64,000 nucleotides of DNA, taken from positions 124,001-188,000 of the forward strand of contig JAGMUV010000001.1 in the NCBI GenBank assembly GCA_020744425.1. The letters run 5' to 3'. The DNA is from Dactylonectria macrodidyma (Eukaryota > Ascomycota > Sordariomycetes > Hypocreales > Nectriaceae). Positions 33,701 through 42,228 of this stretch are shown in pieces. The notes beneath the pieces were generated by a model that did not search any database, was not told the origin of the DNA, and saw only the letters and a program-made list of their open reading frames with translations. A program made the position numbers and the translations under genes. Position 1 is the first letter of the stretch. The number at the start of each line of letters is the position of its first letter.

Positions 33701-35734
33701 CCCGTATTGTGTCCGGATGTAGGATACGAAGGCCTGTAGGGCCCCTAGGACTGAATCCTGTGTCTGATCGGATAGAAGATAGATGTGGATTAGGCCTGTG
33801 TATTCATCTTTGATCAGCAAGGCAGCCTGTTTTCCGTCATAGCTTGTGTGGAAGCTAAAGAGGTCGATGTAGACCCTCCAATAGGGTCTCGGAGCTATTG
33901 TCTGCGGGCTTCGTCGGGAGACCTGTCTGCTAGCCTTGGCAAGGGAGCAGGCTTCGCAGTCTATTGCGATAGGTCCCTTGATACGGACCCCTAGGGTCTG
34001 ATCCGTAAGATGTTCAAGAGCCCGGGCGTTCAAGTGGCCTAGACGTTGGTGCCAGAGGATGGATTCGGCTGTCTGAGGCGCCCTAGGGTCTTTGGAAGAG
34101 GCTGCGGCTGCTGCTAGCAGGCCCGTTGGTCTGCCTTGGTCGGCAGAGGCTGCGGCGGCTGCTGTGGCCGAGATCGGTCTGACCTCGTTGAATTCGATGA
34201 CTTGTTGGCGATGGTACCGTCGGGTATAGAAGATAGTCTCTATCCCTTGGAAGACGGCCCCTGTTTTCGGGTTCCAGTTGTATCCGGCTAGGATCATAAG
34301 ATCTAGCGAGACAACGTTCGTGTGGAAACCCGGGATATAGGCTGCCCGTCTGAGCTGGAAGAGCCCGTCTTCAAGCCGTAGGTTGACCTGACCGTAGCCT
34401 AGGATTTGCAGCTCGGATCCGCCTGCAAAGATAGGCTCGGGGTTCCTAGAGGGCTGATAGGATGAAAAGCGTAAGAGGTTATTACAGATGTGTGTGTCTG
34501 ACCCGGAATCAAGGATAAAGGAGTCCCTGAGCGGATAAACCCTCCCTGGAACGGTTATGACGGAAGCCGTAGATAGGATCGTTAGAGCCGGCTGCTGTTC
34601 CGGTTGCCGACCTAGCTGCTGACCTTGCTGTTGGTCCGGCGGCTGTGTGGTCTGAAGGGAAAGGCCGGCAAAGGAGCTGCCCTTGATGTAGCCTTCATCC
34701 CTGTTGTCTGTAGTGGCCTTTGGGGCCCCTGGCTGGGTATCCCTAGGCTTCTGTCTCTGCAGAGCTCGATCTACCCGTTGTTTCGTAGCAGGGTCTTCGA
34801 GCTGTTGATTGATCTGGAATTCTATGTCTTGGTTAGGCTTCCATCCGGCCGGGCGGATAGAAGTAACTAGGTAAGGGCATTTTGAATAGAAATGCTGTTT
34901 GCCACAGAGGCAGGGGGTCTTTGGTCCCTCGGATCCGTTAGATCCGGCAGGCTTAGAAGAGCCGGTTTTCTGGAACGTGGAAAAGGACCCTTTCGGTGCC
35001 TTCGTCTCTGTAGCCTGTTTTTCGAACAGCTCGCTGATCTCAATACCGTCCGGGATCTTAGCTTCCCAGTCTTTCTTGCCCTTTGATGCCTTATATTGGA
35101 TCTTATTCATCCAGATATCGGCGAAGGTGAGGTCCATCGGTCTGACAGCTTCTAGGAAGTCTAGGGTTGGTCTGAGACCCTTGGAGTCAGGAAGGCCTAG
35201 ATTACGGGCTTCCGTAAGGACCTTCTGCCAGCTTGTGACCCAGTCCTTAGTCTTAGTCCGGCCGGGCCCCTTGAGGGCTGTTCGATATCGGTCAAGGACT
35301 TCTCTTTCATGGAACCAGGTAGCTGGCTGGATCCGGGCCCGTAGGAGGGCTAGTTCCTTTGCAACGTCATCTTCATCGTCGATGACATCTCGATAGTTGC
35401 CGACGGTCAGGATGATCCGGTCTTGGATAGCGGATAGGGCCTTTTGGCGTTTTTCGTAGATTCGGACGTTTTCGAGATACTGTTTCTCAAGGCCATTAAG
35501 GTCAATCCTTTGGTCTGGGGTCAGCTCAGACAGCCTAGTCGCATCAGGCTTGATGTCTGCAGCTGTAGGAAAGACCGGTCGGGCTAGGGACTTCTTGTTT
35601 TCCTTAAAAGGGTCAATGAAGTCCCAGACGTCCTTCGTAGTAGCCGATTTCCGGATGCTGGCTATCCAGTGTTTCCAATCACTAGGCCCGTTGAGCTTGG
35701 CCCAGGAAGAGGCTTCCGTATCAGCAACGCCCAT
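30800..35734 (-). CDS. Copia Gag-Pol polyprotein, 1644 aa, single frame
   Basis: One open frame without frameshift. Gag occupies about residues 1-270, followed by an atypical zinc-knuckle-like motif (CLCGKQHFYSKC, 275-286). The protease has LDSGSDTHIC at about 408-417. The GAG-pre-integrase HHCC module has WHQRLGHLNA and CEACSLAK (561-599). The integrase core has D in IDLFSFH (624), HRDNDR (about 686-690) and E in NGPAERSGG (722). A long acidic linker precedes the reverse transcriptase (ITTWVFKYK-type start near 1136, FFYVDDIVLL near 1280). RNase H has ASDAAFADD near 1481 and STEAELLAF. All catalytic residues I can check are present, so the element looks able to move. Confidence 0.95.
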   Translation of the reverse strand: MGVADTEASSWAKLNGPSDWKHWIASIRKSATTKDVWDFIDPFKENKKSLARPVFPTAADIKPDATRLSELTPDQRIDLNGLEKQYLENVRIYEKRQKALSAIQDRIILTVGNYRDVIDDEDDVAKELALLRARIQPATWFHEREVLDRYRTALKGPGRTKTKDWVTSWQKVLTEARNLGLPDSKGLRPTLDFLEAVRPMDLTFADIWMNKIQYKASKGKKDWEAKIPDGIEISELFEKQATETKAPKGSFSTFQKTGSSKPAGSNGSEGPKTPCLCGKQHFYSKCPYLVTSIRPAGWKPNQDIEFQINQQLEDPATKQRVDRALQRQKPRDTQPGAPKATTDNRDEGYIKGSSFAGLSLQTTQPPDQQQGQQLGRQPEQQPALTILSTASVITVPGRVYPLRDSFILDSGSDTHICNNLLRFSSYQPSRNPEPIFAGGSELQILGYGQVNLRLEDGLFQLRRAAYIPGFHTNVVSLDLMILAGYNWNPKTGAVFQGIETIFYTRRYHRQQVIEFNEVRPISATAAAAASADQGRPTGLLAAAAASSKDPRAPQTAESILWHQRLGHLNARALEHLTDQTLGVRIKGPIAIDCEACSLAKASRQVSRRSPQTIAPRPYWRVYIDLFSFHTSYDGKQAALLIKDEYTGLIHIYLLSDQTQDSVLGALQAFVSYIRTQYGLRICRIHRDNDRALGIRSINWMTDEGIEDEPSSPHNPAQNGPAERSGGVIAPKNRSMLLGSNLPPDLWSEGWKTAVFLYNRSPQQARDWKTPLGLLISWLQDQGKDTGFVSRQPDLTHLRAFGCRAYPMTTEALKSTQKRDLKTAAHAEIGYLVGYDSNNIFRIWIPERSEVRRVRDVTFDEKTFYDPKNHPIPQPIRQPRVRFLLPAHIDSDSDEDEEIRSTIEVALDDPDQHEQPDQHDLDRSDGPEDTDPDDATDRTEATPDLANPDSPGSPDPEDLAFQDLDLNEQEDKDSDDDDDEDPYLPTPQTTAPPSESPDPPFSTPPEQPGSPTSRQPSPEPTQTSEPARRGGPRGPRRPWPAASRASDRIRGQGTGPADEPAIDPIRKASFFSSFFNGREEKLHRRNLPPEPRTFKELENHPFGRQFKQACEIQMRDLWGQGTFEAVLSEQAKKTPIPTTWVFKYKTDKHGFLTKFKARLCVRGDLQPLDDKETYAATLAGRSFRVLMAIAAKFQLEARQLDAINAFTNSPLDEEVYIRCPDGFKRHGWSLRLRKALYGLRRSPLLWQRDLLQTFQQLGLQQCAEDPCICNNSWLTVFFYVDDIVLLYRTKDQLAAETLINRLKQRYQMQDLGDLSWFLGIRILRDKLAKKLWLCQDSYIEKTAARFKVKLTDDFKGNPLPTNDLRKNPYQAQQDQVILFQQKVGSINYIAVISRPDVAKAAARLAEHLLNPTEDHHRIADRVIIYLYATRYLAIQFSGQSSQIPIIQIAIPIAGSAAGSAAAPGPADQTDQDLEFLVASDAAFADDPKTRKSSQGMIMTLFGGPISWKAGKQDTVTTSSTEAELLAFTHTAKEALATQRLFQQLDLQLDQQLVIQCDNQQTIRLITLQIPRIRTALRHVDIHSCWARQSYFNGLFQVKYTKTAEMLADGLTKPLPGQKFELFVRQLGLIDIRSLIETQIETDDEG

Positions 35735-35902
35735 CGCGATAGATGACTGCGAGCAACAGCGGAAGTTGATAACCTAGTTTGGAAGGACTAGCTTGAAGAA
35801 GCTAGGTTGCAAGCCTAGGCTAGGAAGGAAGGGAGATAGGTTTGATAAGGGTCTGATGATACAGCTTGATCAAAGAATATCGTCCGCTTCAGCTATAGGC
35901 AA

Positions 35903-35916
35903 ACCGGGCTCATAAC
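35903..35916 (-). promoter_or_regulatory. Primer-binding site resembling the initiator tRNA-Met anticodon arm
   Basis: Directly inside the 5' LTR the plus strand reads ACCGGGCTCATAAC, like the anticodon stem-loop of eukaryotic initiator tRNA-Met (yeast GGGCTCATAACCC, anticodon CAT). Priming from an internally cut half-tRNA is known for Drosophila copia. The decayed copy has GACCGGGCTTATAAC at the same place. Confidence 0.7.
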
Positions 35917-36167
35917 TGTTGCATCTGATAGGAAGGGTGCATTGTGATGTAAGTAGAAGCTCTTGATTTCTATCTAACTGAGGGCTCGCGGCAGACCTAT
36001 TTGTAGGTTGCCCTCATAGCTATGATAAGGTTCTCGGTAGACCGGATCCCAAGGGATCCGGGTCTTCGAGACCGGCTTGTTAGGAAGCCGGGTCTTTGAG
36101 ACCGGTTTATTAGAGATCCGAGCCTTTGAGACTTTATCTTCAGTCTCAACAGTTGATAGATGTGACA
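35917..36167 (-). repeat. Copia 5' LTR (element sense)
   Basis: 251 bp, identical by eye to 30402-30652. Carries promoter and R region for the element. Confidence 0.92.
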
Positions 36168-36172
36168 AGTGA

Positions 36173-36474
36173 GCTCCATGCGGTTTCGGAAATGTTCTCA
36201 GCTATCCACTCACGCGTCATTACAGTCACGCTAGCCAATACGGATAGTTCCCTTTAGCACGCAGCTATTGTCTCAGGCCTTTGCTGTTGTCTTAGTACTA
36301 AAGTACCCTCTAGACCGACCCGCTACTAGAGATTGTGTGGCAGGAGCTTGTTATCTATGGCCGCAACCGTCTTAAGAATTTCTTCTCAATTCCGGCCGGG
36401 ATGACGCCAAATCCCGCAGCAGCATGCTTAATACTAGTGAAGAGCGCCTGTACATTGGGCGATAAACTAGTCAT
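36173..36474 (-). pseudogene. PD-(D/E)XK nuclease-like protein, 5' half, split by the Copia element
   Basis: On the minus strand an ATG at 36474 opens MTSLSPNVQALFTSIKHAAA, then GFGVIPAGIEKK. In other frames come AAIDNKLLPHN, GTLVLRQQQRPETIAA and finally AENISETAW, which runs straight into SSLVHTPLL on the other side of the retrotransposon. At least two frame changes and several stops are present, so decay probably began before or soon after insertion. The family's usual N-terminal layout supports the call. Confidence 0.5.
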
Positions 36475-37895
36475 GGATGACAAGTAGTGTTATACAATGG
36501 GCTTCATATTGAGTTATAGATCGGCCATACACTTAACAGGACTTCTCGACTGGTAAGATCTTGATGTGTTTGTCGTCGTAGTCGTGGCGGATTTTGTGGG
36601 CGATGAAGGAAACCTGGCCGCAGAAGCTACAGAAGGCTCTCCATCAGTCTGAGAAATGCTTTGAAGGTGACACGTGTTTTTAACTTAAGGAAGGCACAGT
36701 GAGGATATTAGAACAACGTCACGAAGGGGGTATTTATCTTAGCTCAGTTTAATAATTCGAAAACATTAAAATATGTCGCCCAATCAAGTCGCCCTGCACA
36801 TCATCGCCCTGGAGAATGACTCCTGCGCGTAACTAGTTAACACGCATGCTGTTTCTGATTTCGACTAGAATATCCCAGAAACGGACTTACTATTTTACAC
36901 ATCACCGTGATTCTATTGAAGTACAATGAATAAATTGGGGGGAGGGGGAAAGGGGGGGGAGGATAGTGCTTTTCGATCAAGGCTGGGATTCTAATTATGT
37001 GGGGTAAATTAGTAAATTACAGCGTCGCTTGGAATACGCATAGGAGGCTGGTGTGGTAGCATGGCATGAACTGATGCTTGGTCAAGGCCGACCGGGCTTT
37101 ATGTGGTTCCTTTGCAATTCAATTCGCGCATGCAACTCTGGTGGCGCGCCTCAAATTTGGTTTGGTGATTCCGCCTCTAGCCCAGGCATAGTTTCCTGGG
37201 CAGCATCTGGCCATATGCGATTAAGTGTTGACCCGGGACTAGTATCGCAGACTAGCTTCGTACGCCGAATATCGTACGCGGATTTGTGCTGAGGCCAACA
37301 GCCAGTAAATCCTCCTCTCAGGTTATCCCGTGGGGTATTCACCTTCCAGATGATTCACGACTTCTTCTTGGCGACCTACAATACACCTTTTAGCCATAGC
37401 CTAGTCGTTGTTTCCGATGTGCAGGCAGAGGCAGCCGGTACGACTCTTCCAATTCTTACGCTCTTGCTCGGCTTTCGCGTCTCTCACGGCTGTGTGTAGA
37501 GGGCCGGTGGGCCCGGAACTATAGTTTCAGACGAAAAATGAGTGCAATTATAAAAGTTATGAAACATTAAAGGAGCGACAGACACAAATTCCCACTTACA
37601 GCCACCTTGAGAAGCAAACCTCCTCTCCATAGCCTTTCGTCATGAGCCCTGCTACTTCATATTGCCAGATTCACTTCCTCCAACATAGTTCAATCTTGAC
37701 ATAATGTAAAGAAAATTGCGCGTCTCCTAGCATTCTGTTTTGTTCCAAGTACTTTCGTCCTCAACTCGACAAACACCAAACCAGAAGGCTCATAAGGATC
37801 GTTAGCCGGGGCACCCGGGGATGGGCTCGCGTACAATGTGACAGGAAACAACCGTAAACCACTGCACATAGCTCATGACCTCGGCCAGATGGTAA
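36475..37895. other. Intergenic; purine-rich G-tracts at 36937-36963
   Basis: No gene supported. It contains a run of four G-tracts (G6-A-G5-AAA-G8 and more). A short minus-strand stretch near 36560-36640 reads FCSFCGQVSFIAHKIRHDYD, perhaps a remnant of another gene. Confidence 0.5.
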
Positions 37896-38381
37896 CTAAT
37901 CACGGTCACCATGGTCACCATGGTCATCATGGTCATCATGGTCATCATGGTCACCATGGCGCTTGCACCTCTGGCCATCCCATTTTCGGCCACGAGGGCA
38001 TTTGCACCTATCGCCATCCCAATATCGGCCATGGGAGCATTTGCACCTCTTGCCATCCCAATCTCGGCCATGGGAGCATTTGCACCTATTGCCATCCCAA
38101 TCTCGGCCATGAGAGCATTTGCACCTATCACCATCCCAATCTCGGCCACGGGAGCATTTGCACCTCTTGCCATCCCATACCTTGTCAGGATTCTTGCAGA
38201 AACACTTGCCGTACCTCATGTACGCCTCATGACCACACCTGCCGCGGACGGCGAGGTGATCCGCGGCATACTCGTTGCCATCCCTGGCCTCGACACCGTT
38301 ATTCTCGGTGCCAGGGTTCGGGATGGCCGCGACGGCGGCGAGGAAAAGAAATGCGTTAAGGAGGAGGTATTTGATAAGCAT
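37896..38381 (-). CDS. Secreted tandem-repeat cysteine protein with His/Asp-rich tail, 161 aa
   Basis: The signal peptide MLIKYLLLNAFLFLAAVAA is followed by a short propeptide-like region with Arg sites (VEARD, LAVRGR). A cysteine lead-in (CGHEAYMRYGKCFCKNPDK) precedes five 13-residue repeats of consensus WDGxRCKCSHGRD and a sixth partial copy. The C-terminus is HGDHDDHDDHDDHGDHGDRD. Each repeat supplies two cysteines in a C-K-C pair. Single exon, with a TATA box 170 bp upstream. It may be an EGF-like or metal-binding secreted repeat protein or effector. Only two repeats carry a KR pair, so it is not an obvious kexin-processed peptide precursor. No family recognised. Confidence 0.75.
   Translation of the reverse strand: MLIKYLLLNAFLFLAAVAAIPNPGTENNGVEARDGNEYAADHLAVRGRCGHEAYMRYGKCFCKNPDKVWDGKRCKCSRGRDWDGDRCKCSHGRDWDGNRCKCSHGRDWDGKRCKCSHGRYWDGDRCKCPRGRKWDGQRCKRHGDHDDHDDHDDHGDHGDRD
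37965..38190. repeat. 39-bp tandem minisatellite within the repeat-protein gene
   Basis: Five to six 39-bp copies containing GCATTTGCACCT..GCCATCCCAAT on the plus strand encode the 13-residue repeats. A second array of 9-bp CATGGTCAC/CATGGTCAT units (about 37905-37955) encodes the His/Asp tail. Confidence 0.85.
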
Positions 38382-40718
38382 GATGGGCGAGTAGTGTGTT
38401 CCTTGGGGGGGGAGTTGTGGTGGGTTGAGAGAGTTTCGAAGGGTTTCTTTGCTGAATAATTGAGGGTTGGAAGAATGGGTGAGGGAATACTAAGTATCTT
38501 GGCTGGGGAGGATTCAAGAAAGAGAGCTCGAGAGGGTGATGAATGGGAGTTATATAGACCGCGCTGGGTCTGTCCTATTTCTAAGCATCCATAATGGTCC
38601 TGTATGCGAGATGCCCTTTGTCCTTCAAAAAACCGACTGACAGGCGAGTTTCGGCTACCCTCCAACTCATTGAGCCGGAGTCTCCTCACTCCAAATCCAC
38701 CTCAGTTGGTGCATGCTATGCCTTCTTCCCAGCCACCCGAAAAGGCCACCCCCGAAGCCAGCCTCACCGACCGGATACAAGCTGGTCCGAAGACATGTGT
38801 CTTCTCGGCTGGGTAAAGAATCAAGCCATCAACAGTTTATGACGTGGATGGACCTATCTTTTAGTGAAGCCAACAGAAGTCATTATGACGAAAGAGTAAT
38901 GGGAATCTAGCTCGACACAGCTTGAAGGTTGCAATACCTAACCACTTTATGATAGCTAGTATCTGGCGTTTGTATTCATACTGAAGTTATTTGAAGTACA
39001 CATTGAAACTTTGATCTAACAAATGGCCATTTGATTTGTCAACAGATTCCCAGCTAGCTGATTCAACAGTGACGAAAGACCTATGTTAAGAATACTCCTT
39101 CAAAAACCGGAAAGCATAAATCATCACACTGACTCCAGAATCCGAGCTGCGGTCATGCATGGGCTGTCATTGATCTGTTTTAACACGGTGCCACTCGGAT
39201 GATCGTCAAGCTAATGGCTGGACCGGCTAAGGCAAAGAGGGATTGGGTTGTACAGTGTTGTGATCTGTCAGGAGAGGGGGGAGGGGGAGGAGCCGAAGGG
39301 CAAGCTGAATCACACGAGTAAGATGTACCGAGTATTTCTGGCGTCTGAAGCACCCAAACTTTCTCCAGTGATGAGGATATGAGGTTTGCGCCCTGCGTGG
39401 ATGTATTCTATGCTTCGCGTTCGCGATGTTGATTGTGAGCTGAAGAATGTACGAGACTATAAGTTTGGGACAAACCCAGAAAGCATATGAGATGGACAGG
39501 GAATTCAGCTGACCATAAGAGAAATGAGCAGCGACGGATACTTTAGAGTTATTGAGACTTTGAAGCCGAGCAATGGTGAGCTGAAGGGAGATATGATTGG
39601 TGGTGCGTGGCTGGCAAAGGGCAACAGGGAACTAAAAAACTCGACACCCACACAGGCTGCAGTGAGCAAATGCAGTGATAAGAAACTGATTTTATCAAGA
39701 TCGTACGGTCTTATTGAGAAGGATGCCAAAGATAGAGCAAAATTGTGGCCAATTTTCGTGATGTGCAATGTCTGATGTTATGGTGTAAACACCTTTGTCC
39801 CTGACACAGTGGCCAAGGCAATGGCGGGGCATGAAACCACACACGGTCGTATTCTCCTGTAGGTACCGACATCCGGCGACCGATGTCCCGAAGTCTGGAT
39901 GCGGAAAGCATCCTTTCTGTCAGCTTGCTGTCATCGTTCTGCAAGCCCTTCCGGAAGCTCTGCTTTCCGAAGAGGGGGACGCCCAGGACGGAAGGAAAGG
40001 GGTGTGGGGAGGGCGGGGTATCGACAAGAATAGAGCAAGAAAAGAGCAGATCTGAGGACAAAGTTCAGAAGTAGTGAGGTGTGATGGTGACACTCAAAGA
40101 GATCAGGAGTGGAATAAGGAGAGGTCTGAAGGCCCTTGCGGTCAGGTTACACCGCATATGCCGATCTAAAGGTTAGGGCGGGGTGCTCATAGCCCGCGGC
40201 GCTTGTTTCTCGCCTAAAGCAGGGATGCACAACGGAAAGGATGGCTCCGAAGGCTAAATTTTGACAAGTCTTTACAGCAGCAATAGAAGGAGCGGAAAAT
40301 AGGGGAATTGATTAAAGTATGAAGAACTAACTGAGAGCTAAATATATTGCTTACATATCTGCTTATACCGAGTTATTTCTTGTGATCTAAGGGGTTTTAG
40401 CCTCATCGTTGGGAATAGAAGAGAGAGGCTGGATCTGACTCTTCCAGAGCCAGATCGTTGCTGTTACCGCGATACATGTCTTACATTCGCCTGTCCTCAA
40501 CTATTGTGGACGGCGAGATTCAGGGCAAACCAAATACGTAATGAGTTTTGAAACTTTCTATTGCAGCAGCCATTAGGCCCACTGGTCTGACAGATGTTGA
40601 CATTTTCTGCTAGGTGAATTTTTACATAATCTTCACGTGCATAATATTCACAGGATTGCATCGTGCATATATGTGAGGCCACCTTGTGCACGTTAGACTT
40701 CGATAGCTTACAATTATG
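38382..40718. other. Intergenic, 2.3 kb, no gene seen
   Basis: Includes the repeat-protein promoter (TATATA at 38551-38556, minus strand, preceded by a CT-rich leader) and a G-rich run near 39275. Remaining open frames are short and without motifs. Confidence 0.5.
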
Positions 40719-40723
40719 CATGG

Positions 40724-40952
40724 TGTTGCATCTGAAAGGAAGGGTACATTGTGATGTAAATAGAAGCTCTTGATTTCTATCTAATAGAGGGCTCGCAGCG
40801 GCTCTATATATAAAGGTGCCCTTATCGTCATAGGAGCTACAATAAGGTTTTTCTTAAACCGGATCCCTTGGATCCGGGTCTCCGAGACCGGCTTGCTAGA
40901 GATCCGGGCCTTTGAGACCCGGTCGCAGTCTCAATAGTTGATAGATGTGACA
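40724..40952 (-). repeat. Solo Copia LTR with 5-bp target duplication
   Basis: 229 bp from TGTTGCATC to GATGTGACA, flanked by CATGG on both sides (40719-40723 and 40953-40957). Ends match the young LTRs, but the centre carries CAGCGGCTCTATATATAAAG instead of CCTATTTGTAGG. A single LTR with intact target duplication is the product of LTR-LTR recombination. Confidence 0.92.
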
Positions 40953-40957
40953 CATGG

Positions 40958-41904
40958 CCTTCACACCTTTAAACAATGCCCTGCCATTTGCTGAAAATAT
41001 TGGCGTTGTTAGCCAAGTCACTCATCAGATGAAGAATGTCCAGATGGCGGCTGCATAGCCTGTAGATGAATTTTCACATGATCTTCACAATGGCGATTTC
41101 ACATACATCATCCCCAGATAAATGATCTTCACATACATCATCTCCACGTAAACGATCGGCCACCCCAGGCGCCGTCCATGTAGCCATAGGGCCTGGCTCT
41201 TAAGTATAATCATCCCGAAGGCGGAAAGGGATGGCCCCGGTGCCTCGCTTAAGGCTCACATACTGCCGTAGGAATGTCTCTTGTCAAGGTCGAGATGGCT
41301 CAGCATGGCCCGGGATTATGTCCTTTTATGAAGTAGCGAAGGCGGTTTTCTTGTCGTGGGTCGGCTTCAAATGGATTGCGCGGGTATATGCCTTATTCTC
41401 AGGCAGATTCGGCGTCCTTTGTACATGCACTTTTGATAGAGAACTCCGACGCCCGTAGGAGCGGCTTCATCGGGGCTTCGGCTGAGCAGGCATCGGCATC
41501 GGGTTCTGATGGGGAAAAAAGAGCGATAACAGAAGAGGGAGCTCCACGGCGCTGTTTTAAGGCAAATTAGCATCCTTCCGGCCCTCAACAATAGCATCAC
41601 TCAGCGGGGGTGTGCTCATATTGTCCTGCGGGTTCCAGTTGAGTTCTCGGGAGCCTGTAACAATGACTCTTATTTCCTTGGTGACGACGGATCCGTACGA
41701 GATATAGGGCAACGGCGTTGTTGAGTAGACAAAGGCTTTACCAGCTGCGCTGTCAAGGCAGCGGTCCAGGTCGATGTAAAATAGCTGCGGTCATCGCACT
41801 CGAGGATATGGCCGACGTTCTACTTTCAATGAAGATTGATGCCTTTCTTTGTGTTGTTGACGATGACCACAGCAGGCAGGACGTCATAGCACATAGCATG
41901 CCTA
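40958..41904. other. Intergenic, no gene supported
   Basis: Contains a short imperfect direct repeat (CACATACATCATC, around 41101 and 41132). The open frames near 41231-41570 lack motifs. Confidence 0.45.
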
Positions 41905-42228
41905 CAGCCCACAAGGGTCTTAAATGTTAGTTCGGGACTTGATTTTGCCACAATTGCCACTGCCAAGCCCATATTGCACCGTCTTATTGGACTGTTGAAA
42001 ATGACGTATCTCTACTAGTATTAATAGTATTAGAGTACCTAAGTCTCATCAGTGTTTTCATACTCCAGAGTGCAAAACTTGGAGTTAATACAACTGGCAT
42101 ATTTTAATACAGTGCTAGTACATTTCTCCTCTCTATAGCTTAGTAAACATCTAGGTATCAGCACCTGTCATTAAATTATGCTATTATGGGGTTTGTATAA
42201 CGCCAACATTTAAGACCCTTGTGGGCTG
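41905..42228. mobile_element. MITE-like element with 24-bp perfect terminal inverted repeats
   Basis: CAGCCCACAAGGGTCTTAAATGTT at 41905-41928 is repeated exactly inverted at 42205-42228. The 324-bp unit has an AT-rich, non-coding interior. It is flanked by TA on the left and AA on the right, compatible with a decayed TA duplication of a mariner/pogo-type element, but no transposase is present to prove the family. Confidence 0.65.

Larger units (their letters stand above)
30397..36172 (-). mobile_element. Complete Ty1/Copia LTR retrotransposon with 5-bp target duplication
   Basis: The element runs 30402-36167 on the minus strand, flanked on both sides by AGTGA (30397-30401 and 36168-36172). 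Both LTRs are 251 bp and read as identical by eye, with TGTTGC...TGTGACA termini. The primer site, polypurine tract and one uninterrupted Gag-Pol frame are all present. Identical LTRs and an open frame imply a recent insertion and a potentially active element. Integrase precedes reverse transcriptase, which defines Copia (Pseudoviridae) rather than Gypsy. Confidence 0.95.

Noticed and set aside
36540..36660. Minus-strand C-x2-C peptide FCSFCGQVSF
   Set aside because: Too short and isolated to assign. It might be a remnant of a zinc-binding gene, but nothing flanks it.
37905..38190. CRISPR-like array
   Set aside because: The repeats are direct, contiguous and coding, with no spacers; this is a eukaryotic minisatellite inside a gene.
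37896..38381. Kexin-processed repeat peptide (RiPP/KEP-type) precursor
   Set aside because: Repeats lack a regular KR or RR between units (KR occurs in only some), so a processed peptide precursor is not supported beyond speculation.
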